Source: JAXGPF01 sp964463985
Lineage (GTDB): Bacteria; Verrucomicrobiota; Kiritimatiellia; JAAZAB01
Reading direction: 5' to 3'
Assembly (NCBI GenBank): GCA_964463985.1
Contig: CAYXEK010000002.1
Span: 1 to 64,000 of the forward strand
Length of the DNA: 64,000 bases
Shown: positions 8,769 through 17,244 of the stretch, one piece after another
How the letters are laid out: each line of letters opens with the position of its first letter
Numbering within the stretch: position 1 is the stretch's first letter
Program-made: the position numbers and the translations under genes
The notes under the pieces: generated by a model
Databases searched by the model: none
The model's input: the letters and a program-made list of their open reading frames with translations, nothing else
Told to the model about the DNA's origin: nothing

Positions 8769-10784
8769 TCAAGGGCTGACCCCTATCTGCGCCCTTGCCG
8801 CGCAGCGCGCGCGAAACCAGGGCAGGGAGCCCCAATCGGTTTTTTTATCCCAGAAATTGCCGGCCGTGCGAATCCAACCGCGGACGGGCAAACCTTCCAC
8901 GCGGCTCAATTCCGGTTCCCATCGCGCCAGCGTCCGGCCGGACAGGTCCCGCACTGCGGCCGCATCGCCGCGCGCCTCGGCTTCGGTGACCGCCTGGGCG
9001 GCGCGGTATAACTCCGCCGCCATGTTCCAGTAGCGCAGGGCGTTCAGGAAGTCCGCCGCCTGCCGCCGCTCGCGCGCGTCGGCCGTCCCGCGCATGGCGT
9101 TTTCAATCCGCGCCAGGGCGGCCGGCACATCCAGGCCCTCCAGCAGGAAGGCGATATTGCGCGCATTGGGCAGCAGGCAACCCACTGCCGGCGCTACCGG
9201 CTGCATGAATGGCGAAGCCGAACCCTTTTCCTCCAGAAGTTTCACCTGCCGCTCGAAATTCTCGAACACCGGCCGGACCGCCTCGGCCAGCGACCCGAAC
9301 ATACCCTCCAGGAATTCGTCGCGCATGGCCGGGTAATCCACCCGCGCCTGCCAGCCCATCCGCGCAAAAGCCAGGTAATTCAGGGCATAGACATGATGAT
9401 CCCGCTCGCGCGACTGCACGGTCGCCCCCCCGATGCCAAGCCGTTTCAGGCGCGGCCATTCCCGGACGATGACGTCCGCCATGGGATACGGCAGGCCTTT
9501 CTGGGCATTCATCCCCATGTAATACTCGTATAAAATCAGCTCGCACGGCTGGGAGCGGCGCCACTGCTCCAGAATGTCCAGGAAAAACCGGTTCATGGGA
9601 CAGGCGTCCGGCGCCAATGCATGCGCGCCGCAGCGCCAGTAGATGGCCATCCAGATGACAATATTCGGTTCCAACTGTACGTCCCGCGGCGGCCATTGCA
9701 AATCCACGTAAGCCGCGCCGCCGACCTTGACCCGCGGGAATTCCCGGCCGACCGCCTGCGCAACTTCGTTCAGCAGCAGGGCGTACCGCCGGGATTTACT
9801 GCAATTTTCGGCCTCCGGCAGGCGGTGGGTGCGGAATGGTTTGGCGGCGTCATCCGGACTGGCATCCAGTTCCCGGCATTGCGCGCACTGGCACATGCCG
9901 ATGCCGTCTTCGGGAATCACGCCCACAATCCGCGTCTCGGGATTTTCCCGCAGGTATTGGAGCACGTTCTTGATCAATTCCGCCACGGCCGACCGGTTGC
10001 TGGTGCAGAGGCAAAGCTGCGCCGGCACGCGGCTGCGCCGGCCATCGGCCCCCTGCGCGAACCATTCCGGATGGTCGGCAAAATATTTTTCAGGCGGCAG
10101 CCAGTAAAACAGGTTGTGATGGTTCATGTCCACCTTCAACCCGCGCTTCGCGATTTCGGGCAGCAGGCGCCGGCGGAACCAGGCATTGGTGAAACGGCTT
10201 TCGCCGCGCGGTACGACCCGTCCGGTTTCCGGATCGAAGGTTGCGGCATCGTCCAGCGGCAGTTCCGGCCGCAAATGGATCAGGACGTAATTCATCCCGT
10301 TTTTCGCCATCCAGTCAACGCGCTTTAATATCCACTCCAAATCTTCCGGCAAAGTTGAAAACTGGAGTCCGCGGTACCATAATTCCGGGCGCATCCGCAC
10401 CGCGCCCATGGAAATCGCCAACCGCTCGATCCGCGGCACAAGTTCGCCATCCGGAGCGTACCCGCTGAACCGGCAGCCGGCATAACGCCGCAAGAATTCA
10501 TAAACGCCGTACACGGCGCCGGCCGGACCGCCGCCGCGGATGCTGAATTTCCCCGCGGCTTCGGCCGCCAGAATGTAACCCTCATCCGTCAGCGTCTCGT
10601 CGGGCTCGCAGGCAACCTGAATCACCGGCGCATCCGCCGCCGGCTCAGCCGCCACCGGTATTTTCCGGCCGAAGGCCAGGCCCAGGTAACGCGCCAACTC
10701 GGCGGCGGCGAATTGCACGGGCGCGGGCGCGGCGGGATCGGACACAATCTGCGGGAGCTGCGTTGCTGAGCAAATAAATTCCAT
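8769..10784 (-). CDS. DUF4838 family protein (glycosidase-like), 3' end altered by transposon
   Basis: This 671-aa protein has no clear signal peptide. Residues about 20-110 form the alpha/beta domain often found before glycoside-hydrolase barrels (FAAAELARYLG, YGVYEFLRRYAGCRF). Residues about 190-450 are the DUF4838 region, with GMCQCAQCRELD carrying the family's CxCxxC motif. The C-terminal part is helical. Function within DUF4838 is unproven; glycan hydrolysis is the usual inference. It ends RARCAARAQIGVSP and stop, and the codons for GVSP plus the TGA belong to the inverted end of the RAYT element (8769-8783). The related fragment at 5417 ends RARCAGK, so only the last few residues were replaced. 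The start ATG at 10784 follows AAAGG. Confidence 0.85.
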   Translation of the reverse strand: MEFICSATQLPQIVSDPAAPAPVQFAAAELARYLGLAFGRKIPVAAEPAADAPVIQVACEPDETLTDEGYILAAEAAGKFSIRGGGPAGAVYGVYEFLRRYAGCRFSGYAPDGELVPRIERLAISMGAVRMRPELWYRGLQFSTLPEDLEWILKRVDWMAKNGMNYVLIHLRPELPLDDAATFDPETGRVVPRGESRFTNAWFRRRLLPEIAKRGLKVDMNHHNLFYWLPPEKYFADHPEWFAQGADGRRSRVPAQLCLCTSNRSAVAELIKNVLQYLRENPETRIVGVIPEDGIGMCQCAQCRELDASPDDAAKPFRTHRLPEAENCSKSRRYALLLNEVAQAVGREFPRVKVGGAAYVDLQWPPRDVQLEPNIVIWMAIYWRCGAHALAPDACPMNRFFLDILEQWRRSQPCELILYEYYMGMNAQKGLPYPMADVIVREWPRLKRLGIGGATVQSRERDHHVYALNYLAFARMGWQARVDYPAMRDEFLEGMFGSLAEAVRPVFENFERQVKLLEEKGSASPFMQPVAPAVGCLLPNARNIAFLLEGLDVPAALARIENAMRGTADARERRQAADFLNALRYWNMAAELYRAAQAVTEAEARGDAAAVRDLSGRTLARWEPELSRVEGLPVRGWIRTAGNFWDKKTDWGSLPWFRARCAARAQIGVSP

Positions 10785-10830
10785 CGGGCGACCTTTCTTG
10801 AATGTTTTAGGGGTTAAAGGTTCACGGTCA

Positions 10831-10933
10831 AGGGTTCACGGTTCGGTGGTTAATGTCCCTCCACTTTGTGCCTTTGATCCTCTGTTCCTTTGCCCCTTTG
10901 ATCGCAGTGTTCGGCGGACAGGGTTCACGGTTC
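10831..10933. repeat. Short direct repeat upstream of the DUF4838 gene
   Basis: AGGGTTCACGGTTC occurs at 10831-10844 and again at 10920-10933, with related GGTTCACGGTC-like sequence at about 10819. The repeats sit in the 155-bp gap between the M55 peptidase stop and the DUF4838 start. No promoter or hairpin is clear there. Confidence 0.6.
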
Positions 10934-10939
10934 AGGGGT

Positions 10940-11722
10940 TCAGATCGCCAGGTCGCAGATATTGCCGCTGCGCATGCGCACCGTCCGCTCATCCACGCGT
11001 TCCGCCCCGCGCTCCAGGTAGCCGTCAATCCGGGCGCCATCCTTGAGACGCACTTCCAATTCATAGGGCGGAGCTATGTTGACCGGAGGGATGTTTTTCG
11101 CATCCCGGACCGCTGCGGCGGCTGTCCGCCTGACGAGTTCCCGGGCGGCTGCCGGCGACATATGCAGCGCCAATTCAAGGCCCAGACCGCGCTTGACCAC
11201 CGCCGTATGAATGCCGGGGACCAGGGCCCGCGCTTCCGCGGCCGCCTTGTCGTCGCCGGAAATAAAAACCGCCGGAACGCCCATGGTCCCCGCCATGGCG
11301 GCCCGGGCGCCGAACTCGCCGATCAAGCGGCCGTTGAGCTTGTAATATTCCACGGTCTTGGAGGAGTAAGTATGGCATAAAGGCGCATCGGCCGTGCCGG
11401 CCATGGCGTGCTGGCCGACGAAAAACAGGGCGTCGAACGAAGCATCCAGGTAGTACGGCGGCCGGATCGGACCCCGTGAAATCAATTGCGCCCGGGGATG
11501 GAACGACATGATGTCCACGCCGCCGCCGCCATGGCCGTCCCAGACGATCACTTCCGCCCCCGGCGCCACATCCAGGATGCCGTCCACTGCGGCGTTGATC
11601 TCGCCGGTCAGCAGCAGCATGGCTTCGCGTTTCAGTTCAGGCGCGGCCTGCCAATCGCGGGTCTGCTGGAACCGCGAGACCATGGCCGGCCCTTCCAAAT
11701 CCGTTATGATGTAAATTTTCAT
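10940..11722 (-). CDS. M55 family D-aminopeptidase (DppA-like)
   Basis: The 260-aa protein begins MKIYIITDLEGPAM, the M55 signature. The expected zinc ligands are all present: Asp8, Glu10, His64 (in WDGHGGGG), His105 (GQHAMAG) and Glu136 (NGRLIGEFG). Members of this family remove N-terminal D-amino acids from small peptides and form a ring-shaped decamer; a role in recycling peptidoglycan peptides is the usual proposal. It has no signal peptide and is cytoplasmic. It begins 24 bp after the stop of the AMMECR1-domain gene on the same strand, and the pair is likely co-transcribed. Confidence 0.93.
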   Translation of the reverse strand: MKIYIITDLEGPAMVSRFQQTRDWQAAPELKREAMLLLTGEINAAVDGILDVAPGAEVIVWDGHGGGGVDIMSFHPRAQLISRGPIRPPYYLDASFDALFFVGQHAMAGTADAPLCHTYSSKTVEYYKLNGRLIGEFGARAAMAGTMGVPAVFISGDDKAAAEARALVPGIHTAVVKRGLGLELALHMSPAAARELVRRTAAAAVRDAKNIPPVNIAPPYELEVRLKDGARIDGYLERGAERVDERTVRMRSGNICDLAI

Positions 11723-11746
11723 GCCTGAGTTTTGAAAAATGCCGCT

Positions 11747-12421
11747 TCATTCCCGCGAGAGCACCACGCTTTCGAAGACCTGGAAGGCAGCGCCCTGACG
11801 CCAGGCGTCGGCCGGCAGGCCGGCCTTGCGGCTGAGATATTCCAGGGTGTCCTCGCGGGACCATTGCTGCTCGATGGCGACCTCGGGCAGGAAAACTGCC
11901 CGTCGGCCGCCCTTGCTCAGGATGATGCCATGCCGGCCGATTTGAAATTCCTCCGGCCCCGCAATCGCGGCCAGGGGGCTGAGGATGGATACATCCACCC
12001 GCACCTCCGGCAATTCTTCCTGCCGCAGGGGGCTGAAACGCGGATCGCGCAGGGCGGCATTGATGGCGTTGTTATGGACCGACAGGTAGAGCGGCTCGCT
12101 GGCCTCCAGCGAACCGATGCAGCCGCGCAGCTCGCCGTGAATTTTCAAGGTGACGAACGTGGCCAGCACGGTTTTCATTTTCGGCGTAATCCGGTAGGCC
12201 GACAGGTCGAACCGGCCGGGCCGGCCCTGCACGCACCACTTCAGGGTATCGCCCGCGATGGCGAAAAGAGTCGTCTGCTCCTCCGCCGACAAACCCGGCG
12301 TCCATGTTCCGCTGCGATGTTCATGCATGGTATGCGTCTCCGTGGGATTGGCCGCCGGCGACCAGGCCGGCTGGCAGAAGCATACCGCAAAACACAATGC
12401 TGCTGCAAGCGGATGTTGCAT
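11747..12421 (-). CDS. AMMECR1-domain protein with signal peptide
   Basis: I chose the ATG at 12421, giving 224 aa. It has a GGAG ribosome site 8-9 bases upstream, and the 75 codons open further upstream run through palindromic non-coding DNA. The first about 24 residues (MQHPLAAALCFAVCFCQPAW) form a signal peptide. The rest is an AMMECR1 domain, with the hallmark LRGCIGSLEA followed by VHNNAINAALRDPRFSPL and ELPEVRVDVSILSP. The biochemical function of AMMECR1 is not firmly known; bacterial copies are often next to Memo and radical-SAM genes, neither of which is seen here. Export is unusual for this domain. The M55 peptidase follows 24 bp downstream. Confidence 0.85.
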   Translation of the reverse strand: MQHPLAAALCFAVCFCQPAWSPAANPTETHTMHEHRSGTWTPGLSAEEQTTLFAIAGDTLKWCVQGRPGRFDLSAYRITPKMKTVLATFVTLKIHGELRGCIGSLEASEPLYLSVHNNAINAALRDPRFSPLRQEELPEVRVDVSILSPLAAIAGPEEFQIGRHGIILSKGGRRAVFLPEVAIEQQWSREDTLEYLSRKAGLPADAWRQGAAFQVFESVVLSRE

Positions 12422-12478
12422 TGTTTTGCTCCGATGGGTAGGAGACGAATTCATAGATGTGTTTATGTTTGTTGACGT

Positions 12479-12671
12479 GCGTGGCGAATTCCGTTTGAAA
12501 AGGCGGCGGCGATTTCGGGTCGTCTGTCCGCTGCGCGGACCCTGCGGGCGTGGTTGCAGGCGATGGCGCAATCGAGAGATTAGCGCCATCACCTGCGCCC
12601 GCGCACACGCCCCAAACTTGCCTTGCTTTTTCAAACCCCTCGTCAAGCTCGGGGAACGGAATTCGCCACGC
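12479..12671. repeat. Palindromic element with perfect 17-bp inverted ends and inner hairpins
   Basis: GCGTGGCGAATTCCGTT at 12479-12495 is the exact reverse complement of 12655-12671. Inside lie a small hairpin (GTCCGC-TGC-GCGGAC, near 12526) and a long one at about 12555-12598, whose arms GCAGGCGATGGCGCAATC and GATTAGCGCCATCACCTGC pair with two mismatches. The whole stretch lies between the GH4 gene and the AMMECR1 start and encodes nothing recognisable. Confidence 0.75.
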
Positions 12672-12679
12672 GGCGCACC

Positions 12680-12716
12680 AATTCCGGCAGGGTGTTACAT
12701 GCACCCTGCCGGAATT
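12680..12716. repeat. Perfect 15-bp stem hairpin
   Basis: AATTCCGGCAGGGTG (12680-12694), a 7-base loop, and CACCCTGCCGGAATT (12702-12716) form a perfect stem. It lies downstream of the GH4 stop (12843, minus strand) and could act as a terminator, but no T-run follows on the minus strand. It may be one more part of the palindromic element next to it. From 12717 to 12842 the DNA is AT-rich and I see nothing else. Confidence 0.8.
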
Positions 12717-12842
12717 ACCGGAATATTGCAGCCATCCCTTGTTTTTATAGAAATTTGTTTCATCGCAAACCCTAAAACTTGTAACTTGCTAATCAAAAAA
12801 TTTTTACAAAGGCAAGTTTTGAAATTTACTTACTTGCTCCGA

Positions 12843-14264
12843 TCACCGGAATTTCGGCAGCCACTTGCCATGGGCGCGGATCATCCGGTCGCAAAGCTCA
12901 ACAATCTCATCCATGGAAAGCTCGGCCGCGGTATGGGGATCAAGCAGCGCCGCCTGGTAAACACAATCCCGCCGGCGGGTAAAAGCCGCCTCCAGCGTCA
13001 GCAGATGGACATTGATGGCGGTGCGGTTCAGCGCGGCGCAGGCTTCCGGCAGGGGGCCGGCATAACACCCCTGGACGCCGTTGCGGTCCACCAGGCAGGG
13101 CACTTCCACGCAGGCTGCCGCCGGCAAATTGGGGATCAAGCCATTATTCAGGACATTGCCGCCGATATGCTCGGGCGTGTCGGTTTCCATGGCATGCATG
13201 ATGCGGGAGGCATATTCATGCGTACGGGCATGTTGCAGCGTGGGATTATCCGCCAATTCCCGGCTCATTTTACGCCATTTTTGGATTTGCCCGACGCAGC
13301 GTCGCGGGTATTCGTCGAGCGCAATGCCGAACCGCGCGAGCAGTTCCGGGTGCGTCCGCTTGATCCAATAGGGCATGTACTCGGCGCTATGCACGCTGGA
13401 TTCGGTGAGGTAGTAACCGAACCGCTGCATCAAAGACAACCGCACCAGATCATGCGCCACGCGCAGATCGTTGGCCAACTGGTGGTTTTCCTTGAGGTCC
13501 AGCCCCCGGCGCTTGGCTTCCCGGAGAGCGTACTGCTGGAATTTTTCGGCCCCGCCGGCGCGGGCGACGCGTTCCATGGACGCCGCAATGCGCCGCTTGA
13601 TGGCGGGATACAGATCCCGGCCGCCATCCTTGATTTCCAGCAGCCAGCCCTGATGGTTGATCCCGGCGATTTTCCACTGGACCCGGCCGACGCGCTGAGG
13701 CATGCCGGCCTTGCGCAACAATGACTCGGCGCAAACCTGCACCGAGTGGCAGAGGCCGACGGTCTTAATGCCCAGGCGCAAGCACGCGCCGGTCAGGATG
13801 GACATGGGGTTGGTATAGTTCAGCAGCCAGGCGGAAGGGCAAACGTCCCAGATATCCTGCGCTATTTCCTCCATCACCGGAATCGTGCGCAATCCCCGGA
13901 AAATGCCGCCAATGCCCAGGGTATCCCCGATTGTCTGGCGCAAACCGAATTTCTTCGGCACTTCAAAATCCACCACCGTGCCGGGCTTGTACCCGCCCAC
14001 CTGGATGGCGTTGACGATGTAATCCGCGCCCCGGAGCGCCTCCCGGCGCCGGGCCGGCCCGAGATAGGCGCGGATTTCGGCGCGGCCGCCGTTAATGTTG
14101 GCATTCAGGGTTTCCACCATGCGCAGCGATTCGCGCAGGCGTTTGCCGTCAATATCATAAAGCGCAATCTGAGCCGATTGCAGCGATTCAGTACCAAAAC
14201 AATCTCCCAGCACGTTTTTGGCGAATACCGTGCTGCCCGCTCCCAAGAATGCGATCTTCGGCAT
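12843..14264 (-). CDS. GH4 family glycosidase (alpha-galactosidase/glucosidase type)
   Basis: The start at 14264 gives 473 aa with GGGGAG upstream and places the NAD-binding loop at the N-terminus (KIAFLGAGSTVF, residues 3-14). The GH4 landmarks follow: NAIQVGG at about 85-91, NYTNPM at 149-154, and GLCHSVQ at 170-176 with metal-binding Cys172 and His173; GINHQGW at 201-207 carries another likely metal/substrate His204. GH4 enzymes use NAD+ and Mn2+ and a redox-elimination mechanism instead of plain hydrolysis. The sequence reads closest to the MelA-like alpha-galactosidase branch, but alpha-glucosidase or glucuronidase activity cannot be excluded. It is cytoplasmic and probably acts on imported oligosaccharides. 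Confidence 0.92.
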   Translation of the reverse strand: MPKIAFLGAGSTVFAKNVLGDCFGTESLQSAQIALYDIDGKRLRESLRMVETLNANINGGRAEIRAYLGPARRREALRGADYIVNAIQVGGYKPGTVVDFEVPKKFGLRQTIGDTLGIGGIFRGLRTIPVMEEIAQDIWDVCPSAWLLNYTNPMSILTGACLRLGIKTVGLCHSVQVCAESLLRKAGMPQRVGRVQWKIAGINHQGWLLEIKDGGRDLYPAIKRRIAASMERVARAGGAEKFQQYALREAKRRGLDLKENHQLANDLRVAHDLVRLSLMQRFGYYLTESSVHSAEYMPYWIKRTHPELLARFGIALDEYPRRCVGQIQKWRKMSRELADNPTLQHARTHEYASRIMHAMETDTPEHIGGNVLNNGLIPNLPAAACVEVPCLVDRNGVQGCYAGPLPEACAALNRTAINVHLLTLEAAFTRRRDCVYQAALLDPHTAAELSMDEIVELCDRMIRAHGKWLPKFR

Positions 14265-14474
14265 ATGCGCTTGCTCCCCGTTGATTACCGCCGCCCGGCG
14301 CATTTTTCAACCAGCACAACGGCGGCGCAGTCCATCAATAATTCCTTCATGATATCACAACCGAATGCCGAAGCAAGCAGCTTGTGCGGATGCAGGAATG
14401 CGCCACGCCCTGCTGCGTCAGAATACGTCGGGACAGGCCGCGGCGCTACTACAGGGGGACTGGGCGCATGGCCT

Positions 14475-15401
14475 TCACCGCCTCCGGCGGCTGGCGCGTT
14501 GCAATATTTCACGCTCGCTGTCTGTCAGCGAATTCAAGCCATAGCGGGAAATTTTTTCAAGCACCGCGTCCACTTCCTCCGCCGGCGGCGGAGCATCCAC
14601 CGGCGGCTCGGACGGTTCGTTCCAGAGGTTATCCCGGCGGGACACCACCTTGAAATTACGGCGCTCCCAGCGCCAGCGCGCTTCATGCCACCAGCGCCGG
14701 GGATTCCAGGCGATACCCGTTCCCACCCGGTTAAAGAAAAGCGCGACATACAACCAGCCGGCCAGGCCGCCGACCAGGTGAGCGGCATGGGCGACATGGC
14801 CCGGCTGACTGAACATCATCAGCAGGGTTACCAACCCAAATCCCAGCGCCATGGTGCGGGCGCGCATGGTCACCGGCAGCACAAAAAAGACCAGGAGCGT
14901 GACCGGCCGGTCGGGAAACAATGCGGCAAAGGCCGCCAGAACTCCCAACACCGCTCCGGAAGCGCCGACGCACACTCCCTGCTGGCCGCTGATCAACAGC
15001 CAGCCCAGACCGCCCAGGATGCCGCAGGCCAGGTACAATCTTAAAAACCGGCGGCTGCCCAGGGCGCGCTCGGTTTCAGGCCCCAGGAAAAACAGCCCCA
15101 GCATGTTCAGCAGCAAATGCCAGAAACCGCCATGGAGGAACATATAAGTCACCGGCTGCCAAAGTTCCAGGCGGCGGATACCCGGCCAACTTAAGGCGAA
15201 GACTGGCGTAAATCCGTAACCGGTCATCCAATCGAATATTCTCTGGGACAGGAAAGCCATGGCCGTCAGCGCCAGCAGAAAGCGGGTGGCAGGCGTCAAG
15301 AGCATCCCCATGCCAAAAGGATTGCATCCAGGGTTGGAATTGTAGCCGTAAAAATTATGCCTGATATACATTTGCTTGTGATTGTATGGATATACACGCA
15401 T
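14475..15401 (-). CDS. Rhomboid family intramembrane serine protease
   Basis: This 308-aa protein has about six hydrophobic segments between residues 38 and 225. The catalytic motif GASGAV places the serine at about residue 148, and HAAHLVGGLAGW places the partner histidine at about 208. WQPVTYMFLHGGFWHLLLNM (81-100) is the typical loop-1/TM2 region. The C-terminal about 80 residues are soluble and charged (PPPAEEVDAVLEKI). Rhomboids cleave transmembrane segments of other proteins in the inner membrane; the substrate is unknown. The start ATG at 15401 follows AAAGG. It diverges from iorA over a 63-bp gap. Confidence 0.93.
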   Translation of the reverse strand: MRVYPYNHKQMYIRHNFYGYNSNPGCNPFGMGMLLTPATRFLLALTAMAFLSQRIFDWMTGYGFTPVFALSWPGIRRLELWQPVTYMFLHGGFWHLLLNMLGLFFLGPETERALGSRRFLRLYLACGILGGLGWLLISGQQGVCVGASGAVLGVLAAFAALFPDRPVTLLVFFVLPVTMRARTMALGFGLVTLLMMFSQPGHVAHAAHLVGGLAGWLYVALFFNRVGTGIAWNPRRWWHEARWRWERRNFKVVSRRDNLWNEPSEPPVDAPPPAEEVDAVLEKISRYGLNSLTDSEREILQRASRRRR

Positions 15402-15464
15402 GGGGCAACCTTTTTTTGCGGATTAATTTGCGCAAGCCGGGCGATTTTGATATAAAGGCAGCTT

Positions 15465-17225
15465 ATGCACAGCGATATTGTATTGCTTTCCGGCAACGAA
15501 GCCATCGCGCGGGGCGCCTATGAAACGGGTGTGAAAGTGGCATCCGGCTACCCGGGCACGCCCTCCACTGAGATCATGGAGGCAGTATCGTCTTACCGTC
15601 CGGAGATTTACTGCGAATGGGCGCCGAACGAAAAAGTGGCTTTCGAGGTGGCTGCAGGAGCGGCGCTGACCGGCGCGCGGTCCATGACCACCATGAAACA
15701 CGTGGGGTTGAACGTGGCGGCCGATCCGCTGATGACGCTGGCCTACGTGGGCGTGGAGGGCGGCATGATCGCCTGCGTGGCGGATGACCCGGGGATGCAT
15801 TCCTCGCAGAACGAGCAGGACACCCGGAATTATGCGCGGTTCGCCAAAATCCCCGTGCTGGAGCCGGCCGATTCCCAGGAGGCGCTTGACTTCTTCAAGC
15901 TGGGCATGGCCATTTCCGAGGAACACCGTACACCGGTGATCCTGCGGACCACGACGCGCGTCAGCCACTCGCGCAGCGTGGTTAAAACCGGGGAGCGGCA
16001 ACCGCCGGCGCGCGCGCCGGGCTTCGTCAAAAACCCGCAGCGGTTCGTGCCGGTCCCGGCGCACGCGCGCGTCATGCGCGTGCAGTTGGAAGAACGCCTG
16101 CGGAAACTTCAGGCAGCCGCATCGGTTTCGCCGGCCAACCGCCTGGAATGGCGCGACCGGTCGCTGGGCATCATCGCCGAAGGCGTCGCTTACCAGTACG
16201 TCCGTGAAGTTTTTCCCGAAGCCTCGATTTTGAAAATCGGCTGGGTATATCCTTTCCCCGACGATTTATTGCGGGAATTCGCCGCCGGCGTCCAACGCCT
16301 GCTGGTGGTCGAGGAATTGGACGACATCCTGGAGCAGCATCTGAAGGCCATGGGCATAGCTTGCGAGGGACGCAGCGTGCTGCCGGGCATCGGGGAGTTT
16401 TCCCCGGATATTTTGGCCGCCGCCCGTTGCCGGCTGCTGAACGAAACGCCGCCCGCCGCGCCGGCGCCGGCGGTCCAGGATTTGCCGCCGCGGCCGCCGG
16501 TGCTGTGTCCGGGTTGCCCGCACCGCGGGATATTCCACGCCCTGGGCAAATTCGACGTGGTGGTCACCGGGGATATCGGGTGCTACAGTCTCGGTTTTGC
16601 CCCGCCGCTTGCGCGCCTGGATACAATCTTATGCATGGGCGGCGGGATTTCCATGGCGCACGGCATGCAGAAGGCCGGCGAGCCGCGCAAGGTGGTGGGG
16701 ATTGTGGGCGATTCGACGTTTTTCCACTCCGGCATTACCGGCCTGCTGAACATTGCGTATAACCGCGGATTATCCACGATCATTGTGGCCGATAACCGCA
16801 CCACCGCCATGACCGGCCACCAGGATCATCCCGGCACCGGGCGTACCCTGATGGGTGAAGCCGGTCCTGAGGCGGATATCGCCGCCTTTGGCCGCGCCTG
16901 CGGCCTGGAAAGAGTTTTCACGGTCAACCCTTACGATACCGGCGCGCTCGTCAAGATATTGCGGGAATGCCTGTCAGCCGACGCCGCGCAACCGGCCTTG
17001 ATTGTGGCGCGCGCTCCATGCCCGCTGGCGGCGCGCCGGGCGGTGGGGCCGCGGCGCCGGGTGCTGGCGGAAAAATGCAAGCAATGCGGGCAATGTCTGA
17101 AAATCGCCTGCCCGGCGCTGGAACGCACGGCTGGCGGCATTCGCATCAATCCCATCTTGTGCTCCGGCTGCGGCATATGCGCCCAGGTCTGCAAATTCGG
17201 CGCCATAGTGGAGGAACCGGATTGA
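15465..17225 (+). CDS. iorA: Indolepyruvate:ferredoxin oxidoreductase, alpha subunit
   Basis: The 586-aa protein has full family length. Residues 1-180 form the pyrimidine-binding domain (GNEAIARGAYETGVKVASGY, EWAPNEKVAFEVAAGAA). A middle transketolase-C-like domain follows, then the thiamine diphosphate domain (GDIGCYSLGFAPPL, MGGGISMAHGMQKAGEPRK, GDSTFFHSGITGLLN). The C-terminus carries two 4Fe-4S clusters, CKQCGQCLKIACP and CSGCGICAQVCK. With the beta subunit it oxidatively decarboxylates aryl pyruvates from aromatic amino acids to aryl acetyl-CoA, reducing ferredoxin. It occurs in anaerobes. AAAGG lies upstream of the ATG. The iorB start is 19 bp downstream. Confidence 0.96.
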   Translation: MHSDIVLLSGNEAIARGAYETGVKVASGYPGTPSTEIMEAVSSYRPEIYCEWAPNEKVAFEVAAGAALTGARSMTTMKHVGLNVAADPLMTLAYVGVEGGMIACVADDPGMHSSQNEQDTRNYARFAKIPVLEPADSQEALDFFKLGMAISEEHRTPVILRTTTRVSHSRSVVKTGERQPPARAPGFVKNPQRFVPVPAHARVMRVQLEERLRKLQAAASVSPANRLEWRDRSLGIIAEGVAYQYVREVFPEASILKIGWVYPFPDDLLREFAAGVQRLLVVEELDDILEQHLKAMGIACEGRSVLPGIGEFSPDILAAARCRLLNETPPAAPAPAVQDLPPRPPVLCPGCPHRGIFHALGKFDVVVTGDIGCYSLGFAPPLARLDTILCMGGGISMAHGMQKAGEPRKVVGIVGDSTFFHSGITGLLNIAYNRGLSTIIVADNRTTAMTGHQDHPGTGRTLMGEAGPEADIAAFGRACGLERVFTVNPYDTGALVKILRECLSADAAQPALIVARAPCPLAARRAVGPRRRVLAEKCKQCGQCLKIACPALERTAGGIRINPILCSGCGICAQVCKFGAIVEEPD

Positions 17226-17244
17226 CGGCGGCGGATCGGAAAAA

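Larger units (their letters stand above)
7581..8784. mobile_element. REP-associated (RAYT / IS200-like) transposable element
   Basis: A transposase gene is flanked by matching inverted ends. The left end reads GGGTCAGCCCTTGAATTAAA (from 7610). The right end, read on the minus strand from 8783, is GGGTCAGCCCTTGAAATAAA. The first 15 bases are identical and the following AT-rich parts are similar. The left boundary truncates a methylase remnant. The right boundary lies inside the 3' end of the DUF4838 gene. IS200-like Y1 transposases normally leave no target duplication, and none is seen. Confidence 0.72.

Noticed and set aside
12422..12646. 75-codon N-terminal extension of the AMMECR1 protein
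   Set aside because: It runs through perfect palindromes and is Arg-rich without domain; the ATG at 12421 has a ribosome site and a signal peptide.
12258..15044. Plus-strand open frames of 488 and 432 codons across the GH4 and rhomboid genes
   Set aside because: They are antisense to well-supported genes and contain no recognisable motif.
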